64,000 nt of DNA, taken from contig JANXVE010000160.1 in NCBI GenBank assembly GCA_025351825.1, positions 1 through 64,000 on the forward strand, in the 5' to 3' direction. The notes below the pieces were generated by a model. The model was not told where the DNA came from. It did no database searches and worked only from the letters and a program-made list of their open reading frames with translations. Below are positions 35,825 through 44,442 of the stretch, piece by piece. Source of the stretch: Chamaesiphon sp. 341R_metabat_111 (GTDB lineage Bacteria; Cyanobacteriota; Cyanobacteriia; Cyanobacteriales; Chamaesiphonaceae). Numbering within the stretch: the first letter of the stretch is position 1; the number at the start of each line of letters is the position of its first letter. The position numbers and the translations under genes were made by a program.

Positions 35825-35850
35825 TGTAGGGTGGGCAGTGCCCACCAGCT
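35825..35850. repeat. Dispersed palindrome, GTAGGGTGGGCAGTGCCCACC
   Basis: GTGGGC pairs with GCCCAC around AGT. The same element recurs inverted at 59347-59370. It follows the stop codon of the W-repeat gene. Confidence 0.75.
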
Positions 35851-36010
35851 ACGATTCTGGCTATTTCAATCAAAAATACTCGGATTTCATCGTGGGATGA
35901 GCATCACAGCCATACTACACATCATTGCCAATCGTCTGTCAGAAACTTTCGATCGATAATCAACAATGATGTGTCAAAATGCAATGTAGTCGCGCACCAG
36001 GAAGCAGCAG

Positions 36011-36832
36011 TTGAGTAATTCAGATCGATCTAGACCAGCAGATACCTCGGCTCATCTAGATAGAGCCGAAGACATCCCAGCAGCTTTGCGGGATGAAGAT
36101 CCAGATCGCGCGAACTTCACCAATAGCAGCGTAACTTCTACCCGACTACCATTAGGATTAATCGCGTTGGGCGTGGGAATTTTGGTTGCGGGTGGCGCAA
36201 TATTTGCTGTGCTTTCCACTACTAGAGCCAACCGCGACAGTTTCACAACACCTACAGTTGCGGCTAGCGATCCTAAAAATCCAGATTCCTCAACCGCTAA
36301 TAGTCAGCCAGCAGATGTCGATAATCTCCTAAATCATCTCTCCTACGAGCAAGCACCCGATGGAGAGCTAGTTTCAATTGGCGGCGATTATCGGCTCCGA
36401 AAAGCTGCTGCGAGTAAATTTCAAGCGATGGTAAGTGCTGCTCGATCGAGTGGCATCAATATTACAACGATTTCGGCATTTCGATCGGTCGAAGATCAAA
36501 AGCGACTCTTCTTTGGAGTCGGAGCTGCACGCGGACAACAGCCAACTAAACGCGCCGAAGTCAGCGCACCGCCAAAATATAGCGAACATCATACTGGCTA
36601 TGCGATCGATATCGGCGACAGCACAGTACCAGCCACCAATCTCAATCAAAATTTTGACACCACACCTGTCTATAAGTGGATGAAAGCCAACGCCGCCACC
36701 TACAGTTTTGAGCTATCTTTTCCCAAGGACAATATTCAAAAAGTCAGCTATGAGCCTTGGCACTGGCGGTTTGTGGGGGATATCAATAGTCTAGAGACTT
36801 TTTATAAGGCGCATAACTTGAAAGGTAAGTAA
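36011..36832 (+). CDS. VanY-type D-alanyl-D-alanine carboxypeptidase
   Basis: The 273-residue protein has a membrane anchor at about 52-75 (GLIALGVGILVAGGAIFAVL) and a peptidase M15B domain at about 110-270. Metal-binding motifs are present: the SEHHTGYAIDIG stretch (SxHxxGxAxD) and EPWHWRF. It trims the terminal D-Ala of peptidoglycan stem peptides at the periplasmic face. The start is uncertain: TTG at 36011 is the best because no ATG precedes the anchor. It does not overlap its neighbours. Confidence 0.85.
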   Translation: MSNSDRSRPADTSAHLDRAEDIPAALRDEDPDRANFTNSSVTSTRLPLGLIALGVGILVAGGAIFAVLSTTRANRDSFTTPTVAASDPKNPDSSTANSQPADVDNLLNHLSYEQAPDGELVSIGGDYRLRKAAASKFQAMVSAARSSGINITTISAFRSVEDQKRLFFGVGAARGQQPTKRAEVSAPPKYSEHHTGYAIDIGDSTVPATNLNQNFDTTPVYKWMKANAATYSFELSFPKDNIQKVSYEPWHWRFVGDINSLETFYKAHNLKGK

Positions 36833-37102
36833 ATAGTGGATAGTGGATAGCAACTTGAGTCTGCATGTATATTTCCAGTTTCAGTCTATTAGATTAATTC
36901 CTGAAACCCAATTTACTATTCAGTATTGACGATCCATCATTCACTATCCACTATCTACTCAATTAACGAGGAGCATGGGTTGAAACCCCCACCCTAAAAA
37001 CCCAATTCTCAATTCTCCATTCTCAATTCTCAATTAATGACTAGACTTTATTAGTACGACAGACCTATAGTAGTTATATATTGAATGAGAGTATAACTAC
37101 CA

Positions 37103-37720
37103 ATGGATTTAACTAAAGCCCAAAAAGAACTCTACGATTGGCTAGTAGATTATGTCCGCGAAAATCAGCACGCGCCATCTATTCGGCAGATGATGCAAGC
37201 AATGGATCTCAAATCGCCTGCGCCGATTCAAAGTCGATTGGAACATCTGCGAAATAAAGGCTTCATCGAGTGGGCAGAGGGTAAAGCAAGGACAATTAAA
37301 ATTCTCAAATATGCGGCTGCTGGCGTACCAATTTTTGGAACGATTGCCGCAGGGGGATTGGTGGAGCCGTTTGCTACTGATGTTACCGACAAGTTCGATC
37401 TATCACCAATATTTCACCAGTCCGACTATTTTGCCCTGCAAGTAATGGGAGATAGCATGATCGATGATTCGATCGTCGAAGGTGATATGGTCATCATGCA
37501 GCCGATTAAGGACTCCACTGAGGTGAAGAATGGCACGATCGTCGCCGCACAGGTAGATGGTCAAGGCACAACTCTCAAACGCTATCATCGTCAGGGCGAG
37601 CATATTACCCTCCAAGCTGCCAATTCCAAGTATAAGCCGATCGAGTCTGAGGCTCATCTCGTCCAGGTTCAAGGGGTTTTAATCGGTGTTTGGCGCGGCT
37701 ATCAATCGATTAAGCGATAG
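37103..37720 (+). CDS. lexA: LexA repressor
   Basis: The 205-residue protein has a winged helix-turn-helix at 1-70 (HAPSIRQMMQAMDLKS) and a peptidase S24 domain. The cleavage site Ala83-Gly84 is present (IAAGGLVEPF), as are Ser118 in MGDSMIDD and Lys159 in TLKRYHR, so self-cleavage appears possible. This differs from the well-known Synechocystis LexA, which lacks a normal cleavage system. No clear LexA box of the AGTACN4-6GTACT type is seen upstream. A strong 27-base palindrome follows the gene. Confidence 0.95.
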   Translation: MDLTKAQKELYDWLVDYVRENQHAPSIRQMMQAMDLKSPAPIQSRLEHLRNKGFIEWAEGKARTIKILKYAAAGVPIFGTIAAGGLVEPFATDVTDKFDLSPIFHQSDYFALQVMGDSMIDDSIVEGDMVIMQPIKDSTEVKNGTIVAAQVDGQGTTLKRYHRQGEHITLQAANSKYKPIESEAHLVQVQGVLIGVWRGYQSIKR

Positions 37721-37724
37721 AACC

Positions 37725-37782
37725 AAACTAGTAATTAAGGTAGGGGCAATTTATGAATTGCCCCTACCTTAATTACTAGTTT
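37725..37782. repeat. 27-base-arm palindrome after lexA
   Basis: Arms at 37725-37751 and 37756-37782 pair perfectly across a TATG loop. The core GGTAGGGGCAATT/AATTGCCCCTACC is shared with the palindrome at 8236-8281. A T run follows on the + strand, so it probably serves as the lexA terminator while being part of a dispersed family. Confidence 0.9.
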
Positions 37783-37797
37783 TCAACTTTCAACTAC

Positions 37798-37854
37798 TTA
37801 CCGTCCCTGTAGTACTCGCTCGAATAGAGTCATTTTCTGAATCGCAACGGTCAT
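37798..37854 (-). CDS. Possible very small protein (18 aa)
   Basis: MTVAIQKMTLFERVLQGR preceded at good distance by GGAGG. The ribosome site is the only argument, and no relative is known to me. Confidence 0.25.
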   Translation of the reverse strand: MTVAIQKMTLFERVLQGR

Positions 37855-37939
37855 CTCGATACCTCCGCACCAAGTACACGATCGTACTTTAACATTCGAC
37901 TAGGCTTCGCCTACGCTACACGAACGAATTCACAGATAT

Positions 37940-38866
37940 TCACAGACTCCGTAAGCGCATTTTCCGCGTCCAGACCAAAAGTATCGATAGAAAAATTAGT
38001 AATGGTACAGCTAGGATATATCGATCGGGTGACAGCATAAACTGTTGATAACCATTCACCAACTCATCACCCCAAAATAGAGCAATCGTCGCACCCACGG
38101 CGATAAATGGCCCCAATGGTAATGGCTGAGTCAGAGCATTTGCACCTGCCTTACCACCATTTTTGAGCATCGAGGAGCCAGCCACAGTTACAAATCCTAC
38201 CAGAGCTAGTGCCGAAGCCAATCCACCAGCCAATAACACCACCTGCCAACTAGTCCAAGCTCCAATCATCGCCATCAGTTTAGCATCACCACCACCCTGA
38301 GCGAGTTGCCCCATCATGATGCTGCCGATAATTTGAATCGCATCGTAGATCCAGATCCCCACTACCATCGCCAGAATGCCCTGAATAAAATATTCCTTGG
38401 ATCCCAGAATTGCTCGTTGATCGAGATAACCAGCCGTAGCTTGAAAAGCTAATCCCAATACTAGTCCCGACTGAGTGATCGGATTGGGTAGTGTCATCGT
38501 ATCCAGATCGATTAGCGTCAGTGCCAGTAGCCAGCACATCAGCAGCGAGTAGCCAACTGTCTGAATTGACAGCCCAAAGCGATTGTAAATGAGTACAAAG
38601 ATGATGGCAGTTATCGCTTCAATCAGTGGATAACGTGGCGAAATCGGCGTGCGGCAATGACGACATTTTCCCCGCAACAATAACCAGCCTAAAATCGGGA
38701 TATTTTCGCCCATTCCCAACTGATGAAAGCACTTGGGACAGCGGGATGGCGGCCATAAAATCGATACATCTGCTGGAATACGGTAAACTACGACATTGAG
38801 AAAGCTCCCGATCGCAGCACCCAGCCAAAATATTATAATTTGAACGATCGTATCGTAAATATTCAC
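37940..38866 (-). CDS. pilD: Prepilin peptidase PilD
   Basis: PilD cleaves the leader of type IV prepilins and methylates the new N-terminus. The 308-residue protein has two CxxC pairs (Cys43/46 and Cys68/71) in the N-terminal methyltransferase-linked domain, the aspartyl motif with Asp122 in DLDTMTLPN, and Asp194 in the GGGDAK motif. About seven membrane segments are visible. It supports the pilMNOQ system in the same window. Start is GTG at 38866. Confidence 0.93.
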   Translation of the reverse strand: MNIYDTIVQIIIFWLGAAIGSFLNVVVYRIPADVSILWPPSRCPKCFHQLGMGENIPILGWLLLRGKCRHCRTPISPRYPLIEAITAIIFVLIYNRFGLSIQTVGYSLLMCWLLALTLIDLDTMTLPNPITQSGLVLGLAFQATAGYLDQRAILGSKEYFIQGILAMVVGIWIYDAIQIIGSIMMGQLAQGGGDAKLMAMIGAWTSWQVVLLAGGLASALALVGFVTVAGSSMLKNGGKAGANALTQPLPLGPFIAVGATIALFWGDELVNGYQQFMLSPDRYILAVPLLIFLSILLVWTRKMRLRSL

Positions 38867-38946
38867 TACTATAACGAGCTACCAGTGGCGATAGAAATAG
38901 ACAATCTATCTCTATGATTCCCATCCACTACCCACTATTTACCAAC

Positions 38947-39219
38947 CTAATTAAACTCTAGCTCCAATCGATCGACCGAAATAAAGCACTCTTGGGGTAA
39001 AAGAATCGGATAGCTACTGAATATTAATTTACCGCGATAACTAAGCTTATTCATCGCGACCCCGATTGGTTGTCTGCGCCTGTCTCGATCGGGGTTAATC
39101 TGACAATAGTAACCATAAATATCTTGTCCTGCCCTAAGTAGAGCTGGATCGAATAGTCCGTAAAAATCTTGCTGGGGCATCTGATTAGAATTAGCAGTAG
39201 GTGGCTCGATCGTCAACAC
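38947..39219 (-). CDS. Protein of unknown function, start uncertain
   Basis: At least 90 residues from GTG at 39219 (PQQDFYGLFDPALLRAGQDIYGYYCQINPDRDRRRQPIGVAMNKL). The frame stays open upstream for about 36 codons to a TAG inside the end of leuB, and that stretch (DEITCSITRFILEECPEIILAINTV) also looks coding, but no ATG, GTG or TTG starts it. A rare start such as ATT or ATC is possible, or the gene lost its start. No motif that I can name. Confidence 0.5.
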   Translation of the reverse strand: MLTIEPPTANSNQMPQQDFYGLFDPALLRAGQDIYGYYCQINPDRDRRRQPIGVAMNKLSYRGKLIFSSYPILLPQECFISVDRLELEFN

Positions 39220-39316
39220 GGTATTTATCGCTAAAATTATTTCTGGACATTCTTCTAGGATAAATCGGGTGATGCTACAGGTAATTTCATCAGATCGATC
39301 GCCACCCTTTGCTAAA

Positions 39317-40405
39317 TTAAGGTTTTTCTAGAGCTTCAATTAGAATTCGACCCATTTCACAACAGCCTACAGCGGTCATGCCTGATGACATGATATCACC
39401 AGTTCTGTAGCCTAGATCCAAAACCCGTAAAACTGCCGCTTCAATTCGATCGGCTGCATCCGATTGCGCCAAGCCATAACGCAGTAGCATAGCGGCACTC
39501 AGCACTTGAGCTAGGGGATTGGCTTTGTCTTGTCCAGCGATATCTGGAGCCGAACCATGAACGGGTTCAAATACACCTAATCCAGTCGAACCCAAACTCG
39601 CTGACGGCAGCATCCCAATACTACCAGTTAACATCGCCGCCGCGTCGGAAAGAATATCCCCAAATAAGTTGCTAGTGACGATCGTATCAAACTGTTTTGG
39701 TGCGCGAACGAGCTGCATCGCCGCATTATCCACATACATGTGCGTCAGTTCGACATCGGGATAATGCTTGGACATTTCGATTACTCGATCGCGCCATAAT
39801 TGGGAGACTTCCAATACATTTGCCTTATCCACCGAACAGAGCTTTTTTGTCCGTTTTTGAGCAGTTTCAAAGCCGACTTTGGCAATTCGATCGATCTCGC
39901 TTTCGGTATACGCCATCGTATTTACCCCCCGCTTTTCTCCCGTCTCAGTGGTAAAAATCCCCTTCGGTTCGCCAAAATACACCCCCCCAGTTAGTTCTCT
40001 AACTACCATCATATCCACCCCCTCAACGATCTCCCGTTTGAGGCTAGAAGCGTCAACAAGCTGGGGCAAAACCGCCGCAGGTCGTAAGTTTGCAAATAGA
40101 CCTAAACCCGCTCTCAAGCCCAACAAACCTGTCTCTGGGCGCAGATGACGGGGGAGATTGTCCCACTTGTAACCACCAATCGCGGCAAGCAATACCCCAT
40201 CACTATCTCTACAAGTATCTAAAGTTTTCGCTGGCAAAGGTTCACCAGTAGCATCGATCGCCGCACCGCCAATCAGAGCCGTGGTAAATTCAAACTTGAG
40301 ATCCTCTTGTTTTGCCACAACCTCCAGCACATCTACAGCCACCGCCATAATTTCAGGGCCAATACCATCTCCAGGTAATAGTGTGATGCGATAAGTTTGA
40401 GTCAT
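39317..40405 (-). CDS. leuB: 3-isopropylmalate dehydrogenase
   Basis: LeuB oxidises and decarboxylates 3-isopropylmalate in leucine synthesis. The 362-residue protein shows [12 protein letters not shown] at the start, [29 protein letters not shown], and the C-terminal [27 protein letters not shown]. All key residues for Mg and substrate binding appear present. ATG at 40405. It is in the same orientation as the gene at 38947. Confidence 0.97.
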   Translation of the reverse strand: MTQTYRITLLPGDGIGPEIMAVAVDVLEVVAKQEDLKFEFTTALIGGAAIDATGEPLPAKTLDTCRDSDGVLLAAIGGYKWDNLPRHLRPETGLLGLRAGLGLFANLRPAAVLPQLVDASSLKREIVEGVDMMVVRELTGGVYFGEPKGIFTTETGEKRGVNTMAYTESEIDRIAKVGFETAQKRTKKLCSVDKANVLEVSQLWRDRVIEMSKHYPDVELTHMYVDNAAMQLVRAPKQFDTIVTSNLFGDILSDAAAMLTGSIGMLPSASLGSTGLGVFEPVHGSAPDIAGQDKANPLAQVLSAAMLLRYGLAQSDAADRIEAAVLRVLDLGYRTGDIMSSGMTAVGCCEMGRILIEALEKP

Positions 40406-40462
40406 AGTCCTTGCCTTGCGATCGATAAGTTGATATTCTACTGTCGATCGGGACAGATCACT

Positions 40463-40545
40463 AGGCTTTGGACTCTAGCCTTTAGGCTTTAGGTTAATTT
40501 CTAACCTCTGTCCCTAAAGCCTAATCCCTACAGCCTAAAGCCTAA
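40463..40545. repeat. Heptamer tandem repeats (CCTAAAG type) before argB
   Basis: Repeated TAGCCTTTAGGCTTTAGG and CCTAAAGCCTAATCCC units fill most of the leuB-argB gap and end at the argB start. The two halves are roughly inverted, so a hairpin is possible. Same unit as at 5081, 27073, 42929 and 49360. Confidence 0.75.
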
Positions 40546-40549
40546 AAAA

Positions 40550-41428
40550 ATGACTCACTCCAACGAAGATGCCACCCGCGTGCGGGTTCTCAGTGAAGCC
40601 TTGCCGTACATCCAAAAATTTGCCGGACGTACCGTTGTCGTCAAATATGGCGGTGCTGCGATGAAAGATGGCAGCCTCAAGGAAGGAGTGATTCGAGATT
40701 TGGTGTTTATGTCCTGCGTCGGGATTCGTCCCGTGTTGGTACATGGCGGTGGCCCCGAAATCAATAGCTGGCTGGGAAAGATTGGAATTGAGCCGCAATT
40801 TAAAGATGGTTTACGGGTTACTGATGCCGCGACGATGGATGTGGTGGAGATGGTGCTAGTCGGACGAGTAAATAAAGAAATCGTCTCGTTGATTAATCAA
40901 TCTGGTGGTAAAGCAGTTGGGCTGTGTGGGAAGGATGGTAACTTGATTACCGCACGTCCTGATGGGCGCGAAGGAATTGGGTTTGTGGGCGAGGTGAGCA
41001 ATGTTAATGTGGATATTCTCAATACTCTGGTTAAGAGCGGCTATATTCCGGTTGTTTCTAGTGTTGCTGCTGATGAAAACGGACAGGCATATAATATTAA
41101 TGCTGATACAGTGGCAGGTGAAATCGCTGCTGCACTGGGAGCTGAAAAACTAATTCTGATGACGGATACTCCAGGTTTGATGCTGGATTTCAAAGATCCT
41201 ACTACTTTAATCCGCCAGTTGGATATTCCAGGTTCACGCGCCTTGATTGACGATGGGACAGTTAGTGGCGGCATGATTCCCAAGTTGACTTGTTGCATTC
41301 GCTCTCTCGCTCAAGGTGTCAAAGCCGCTCACATTATCGATGGCAGACTATCTCACTCCCTGCTACTAGAAATTTTCACCGATAATGGTACGGGATCGAT
41401 GATTGTTTCTTCGGGATCTGGGATTTAG
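40550..41428 (+). CDS. argB: Acetylglutamate kinase
   Basis: ArgB phosphorylates N-acetylglutamate, the controlled step of arginine synthesis; in cyanobacteria it is activated by PII. The 292-residue protein has the amino acid kinase motifs [29 protein letters not shown], and VSGGMIPKL near the end. The N-terminal helix ([11 protein letters not shown]) typical of the hexameric, arginine-sensitive forms is present. ATG at 40550 follows heptamer repeats. Confidence 0.96.
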   Translation: MTHSNEDATRVRVLSEALPYIQKFAGRTVVVKYGGAAMKDGSLKEGVIRDLVFMSCVGIRPVLVHGGGPEINSWLGKIGIEPQFKDGLRVTDAATMDVVEMVLVGRVNKEIVSLINQSGGKAVGLCGKDGNLITARPDGREGIGFVGEVSNVNVDILNTLVKSGYIPVVSSVAADENGQAYNINADTVAGEIAAALGAEKLILMTDTPGLMLDFKDPTTLIRQLDIPGSRALIDDGTVSGGMIPKLTCCIRSLAQGVKAAHIIDGRLSHSLLLEIFTDNGTGSMIVSSGSGI

Positions 41429-41541
41429 TTGATAATAGTTTAGTGGTTTAGTGGTTTAGCAATTGGTAATGTCAACCTCTGCCAGTCCCCCCATCCCCCC
41501 ATCCCCCCGTCTCCCCATCCCCCCATCCTCCGTCCAACCCT

Positions 41542-42063
41542 GTGACTCCCGACACTGACTATCAATCTGGACAAATTGCCTTCGAGCGGGGTGAATACCG
41601 CCAAGCCGTGGGCTGTTTCTTGGCGGCTCTGGCTCAAGTGCAGCCGAATACCAAAATTGGTGGTGAGATTCAGGTGTGGCTGGCGACAGCATACGAAGCG
41701 ACGGGGCAAATTCCCGAAGCCAAGGCTCTATGTCTACAACTCTCCAATCATCCCAATCTGGATACGCGCCAAGCTAGTAAACGGATGCTGTACATCATGC
41801 AGGCTCCAGAATTGACGCGGCGGGATGAGTGGCTGATTAAAATTCCCGATTTGTCCCAGATTGAAGATGCCGAAGGTAAAGCTCCAGTCAGTAAAGTACC
41901 GATTCTACCTCAAACAGCTAAGGCGAAAGTAAAATCGATTGATGAAATCTATGCACCTGTGGATCTCAGTCAGGTTAACACTAAGGATAATGGCTTTGTT
42001 TCGATCGCATTGATTTTTATTGTCGTTACTCTGATTGGGTTGTGGTTTGCTGCAAATAAATAA
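41542..42063 (+). CDS. TPR protein with a C-terminal membrane tail
   Basis: A 173-residue protein with TPR-like helices at about 3-70 (YQSGQIAFERGEYRQAVGCFLAAL and WLATAYEATGQIPEAKALC) and one C-terminal membrane helix (GFVSIALIFIVVTLIGLWFA). GTG at 41542 is the start. It follows argB with a CCCCCAT repeat patch (41490-41530) between them. Function unknown. Confidence 0.7.
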   Translation: MTPDTDYQSGQIAFERGEYRQAVGCFLAALAQVQPNTKIGGEIQVWLATAYEATGQIPEAKALCLQLSNHPNLDTRQASKRMLYIMQAPELTRRDEWLIKIPDLSQIEDAEGKAPVSKVPILPQTAKAKVKSIDEIYAPVDLSQVNTKDNGFVSIALIFIVVTLIGLWFAANK

Positions 42064-42070
42064 TAAAAAA

Positions 42071-42089
42071 CCACCGATCGAATCGGTGG
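42071..42089 (-). terminator. Terminator of the CAAD gene
   Basis: CCACCGAT and ATCGGTGG pair around CGA. On the minus strand the stem is followed by a TTTTTT run. It lies 46 bases after the stop at 42135. Confidence 0.75.
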
Positions 42090-42134
42090 CACCCTGATTA
42101 GCTAGAATATATCCATAATATTCAAACTTTCAAT

Positions 42135-42587
42135 CTAAGCTTTCTTGCCTTTACCAAGGACTTCTGACTTGAAACTATCAATCTCGTCAGTTAATTCTTT
42201 CCGCGTCGAAGCTTGGAGTAGATAGCGGTAAACAAACCAGCTAGTATAGCCAATTCCTACTAGCTCAAAGGTAGGTGCTAACAGGGGAATTTCATTGATT
42301 GCCGATAGGATGGCTAGAGTCAGCTTGACTCCCACAATCAAACCGACGATCAGACCGATACTTGTAACTAAACTTTTGTTGTTCGTGTAAATCTGCGTTG
42401 CGTAGGCTGGAAGTTCAGCCACAACGTCCAGTACTTGTCTGACTCCATCAGGCAGACTAGCTGTAGATAGATCTGGTGAAACTTTCGAGATCGAACCGCT
42501 GGTCGCAGTGTTTAGTCCTAGTGGATTTGCGGGAATATCGATCGTAACAGTTTCGACGGTTTGAGTAGATTCTGGTGTATCGCTCAT
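42135..42587 (-). CDS. CAAD-domain thylakoid membrane protein
   Basis: A 150-residue protein with a Thr/Pro-rich start, two membrane helices (SIGLIVGLIVGVKLTLAILSAI and ELVGIGYTSWFVYRYLL) and a short amphipathic end (STRKELTDEIDSFKSEVLG). This is the CAAD domain, found alone in cyanobacteria or fused to aminoacyl-tRNA synthetases, where it anchors them to thylakoids. A longer frame to 42719 exists, but ATG at 42587 with AAGGA upstream fits the family. Confidence 0.82.
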   Translation of the reverse strand: MSDTPESTQTVETVTIDIPANPLGLNTATSGSISKVSPDLSTASLPDGVRQVLDVVAELPAYATQIYTNNKSLVTSIGLIVGLIVGVKLTLAILSAINEIPLLAPTFELVGIGYTSWFVYRYLLQASTRKELTDEIDSFKSEVLGKGKKA

Positions 42588-42997
42588 GGGTTGGTTAATC
42601 CTTATTTCAAAATTGGTAGGGCTAGCAAATAGCAGTCGAGTTGCGTTAAAAAATAATTTCACACAAACGCTCTTGCCGATTTTATCAGGTACAGCCAGAG
42701 GATCATAGGGTGAAACCAATCCAAGTGTAAAATAATTACCTGAAATTTGGATCCTAGCCTTACCGCTAGTGAAGTCGGCACCAGCTACAACCGACTATCT
42801 ACGCCATATTACTAGACTTATCACCCAATTATAACCGAGCATCGGCAGACACTCGATCGCGCACTATGGGCAAAGCCCGATCCACCCAATTAATCGGGGA
42901 AATTGTTACTTATCGCAATACAGAGGTTAGAGACTAGGCTTTAGGGATTAGGGATCGGAAATTACGCACCTAAAGCCTAAAGCCCAAAGCCTAATTC
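42588..42997. other. Intergenic, repeats only
   Basis: This 410-base gap includes CCTAAAGC heptamers at 42929-42997 and a GGGCAAAGCCC piece near 42868. I see no gene or RNA. Confidence 0.5.
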
Positions 42998-43858
42998 CTA
43001 AGCCACTAACTCCAATTGACGGGTTGCCAAGTTGGTAAAATCTTGGCTCCACAGTAGTTCACAAGAGTTATTTGGACTCTCGATGAGCTTAACTTTATGG
43101 AGTTGTGCGCCAATGTTGCGAATAGGTTGTTCGATGAGGTGTCCGATATAGACAGCAATATTTTCAGCCGTGGGAACGACTTTGGCAAAGTGAGCAATAT
43201 CTTTGTTCAAGAAAGTGTGATCTAGGGGCTGAACGGCACATTCATCAACTAGTTGGTGGAGTTTGACCAAATCGACGATCATCCCTGTGCGGGCATCGAT
43301 TTCGCCAGTGACGGTGACTTCGAGGTGATAGTTGTGTCCGTGTCCATTGACTCGCGCACATTTGCCATAAATCTCACTATTTTGTTCGAGCGTGAGACTG
43401 TCTAGAGCCAGTCTGTGAGCCGCGCTAAAGTGAGTACCGATGGTGAGTGAGGCTTCCATGTCTTTACCTGTATATTCTGCGAAGAGTTCGGGATGTTCAA
43501 ATAACTGAATGCGGACGAGCGGAAAATGTGGGGCTAGCTTCTGCCAAATGATTCTCGCAATATTTTCGGTGGTGGGCAGGGTTGTCTGAAATTCAGACCA
43601 CACATCGTTGAGGAAGCTGTAATCCAATTGTCCGGTAACTTCTTTTTTGATAACGTGTTTGACATCAGAGAGATTTAGCACCATCCCATAGTCATCAATA
43701 TCGCCATAGAGGGAGATATACAGGACATAGTTGTGCCCGTGTCCCTTGGGCTGGGCACACAAGCCAAATGCAGCTTGGTTTTCGGCTTCACTCAATTCTG
43801 GCAACCAGTACCGATGGCTAGCCGAAAACTCAGCACGACGGTGGATAATACATTTCAT
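42998..43858 (-). CDS. Double-domain 6-pyruvoyl tetrahydropterin synthase/QueD-like protein
   Basis: Two PTPS domains in one 286-residue chain. Domain 1 has zinc ligands His15, His40 and His42 and Cys34, domain 2 has His148, His173 and His175 and Cys167. Domain 2 keeps the catalytic Asp213-His214 (LDHTFLN) and Glu232; domain 1 has Asp79-Tyr80 (LDYSFLN) instead of Asp-His. One domain thus seems to be catalytic and the other altered. The family makes 6-carboxy-tetrahydropterin for queuosine or a reduced pterin; which one is unknown. ATG at 43858. Confidence 0.88.
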   Translation of the reverse strand: MKCIIHRRAEFSASHRYWLPELSEAENQAAFGLCAQPKGHGHNYVLYISLYGDIDDYGMVLNLSDVKHVIKKEVTGQLDYSFLNDVWSEFQTTLPTTENIARIIWQKLAPHFPLVRIQLFEHPELFAEYTGKDMEASLTIGTHFSAAHRLALDSLTLEQNSEIYGKCARVNGHGHNYHLEVTVTGEIDARTGMIVDLVKLHQLVDECAVQPLDHTFLNKDIAHFAKVVPTAENIAVYIGHLIEQPIRNIGAQLHKVKLIESPNNSCELLWSQDFTNLATRQLELVA

Positions 43859-43989
43859 GAAAATTTGCAGAAAGTTATACCTACTAGGATAATGCTTTTG
43901 AAATAAGTCAAACGGCTGGAGTATCGTGTTTTCTTAAATCGGCTAGATATACTGAGTAAAGTGTCGGAATTTATGGATTACAAATTTAT

Positions 43990-44430
43990 ATGGAACGTGG
44001 TTTGATGTGGCTCCCATTGCTGGGAATATTTATTTGGTTGGCGAGAGCGGGTGCGAATGAGTATCAAAAGCTTGAGGCTTACAAGCGTTGGGCGGTGGGA
44101 TTCGATCGATGCAAGTATGATATCTATGCAGTAATGGGCCTCAAGGATCGTGAGATTAGGTGGGGAATACCGACTAAAGCTGGGCCTAAAGATCTGCAAA
44201 TATTTAGTCTCGATCGAGTCAAACAAGTTCAATTAGTTGTTGATAATAAACCAATCGATCTTGCTGAGTATGCCGACGATTTAGATAACTTACCCGTGAG
44301 TGGTAGTCGCCCCAATCTACGATTTGAGTTTACAGATAATAGTGAGGCTGTAGATATTCCCTTTACCGAAATTCCAATGGCATCTGAATGGGCTAATTTT
44401 CTAAGAAATACGATCGAGCACAAATCCTGA
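43990..44430 (+). CDS. Membrane-anchored protein of unknown function
   Basis: A 146-residue protein with a short N-terminal hydrophobic stretch (MWLPLLGIFIWLARAG) and a soluble domain of beta strands (WAVGFDRCKYDIYAVMG, DLQIFSLDRVKQVQLVVDNK, LRFEFTDNSEAVDIPF). The pattern resembles small cyanobacterial conserved proteins, but I cannot name it. It is convergent with the peptide-binding lipoprotein gene, with 12 bases between them. Confidence 0.55.
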   Translation: MERGLMWLPLLGIFIWLARAGANEYQKLEAYKRWAVGFDRCKYDIYAVMGLKDREIRWGIPTKAGPKDLQIFSLDRVKQVQLVVDNKPIDLAEYADDLDNLPVSGSRPNLRFEFTDNSEAVDIPFTEIPMASEWANFLRNTIEHKS

Positions 44431-44442
44431 AAACACTAGCAA

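Noticed and set aside
37040-37102. A LexA operator before lexA
   Set aside because: TAGTACGACAGACCTATAGT only partly resembles AGTAC boxes, and the second half is missing.
42588-42719. N-terminal extension of the CAAD protein to 42719
   Set aside because: The added residues do not fit the family, and ATG at 42587 has a good AAGGA site.
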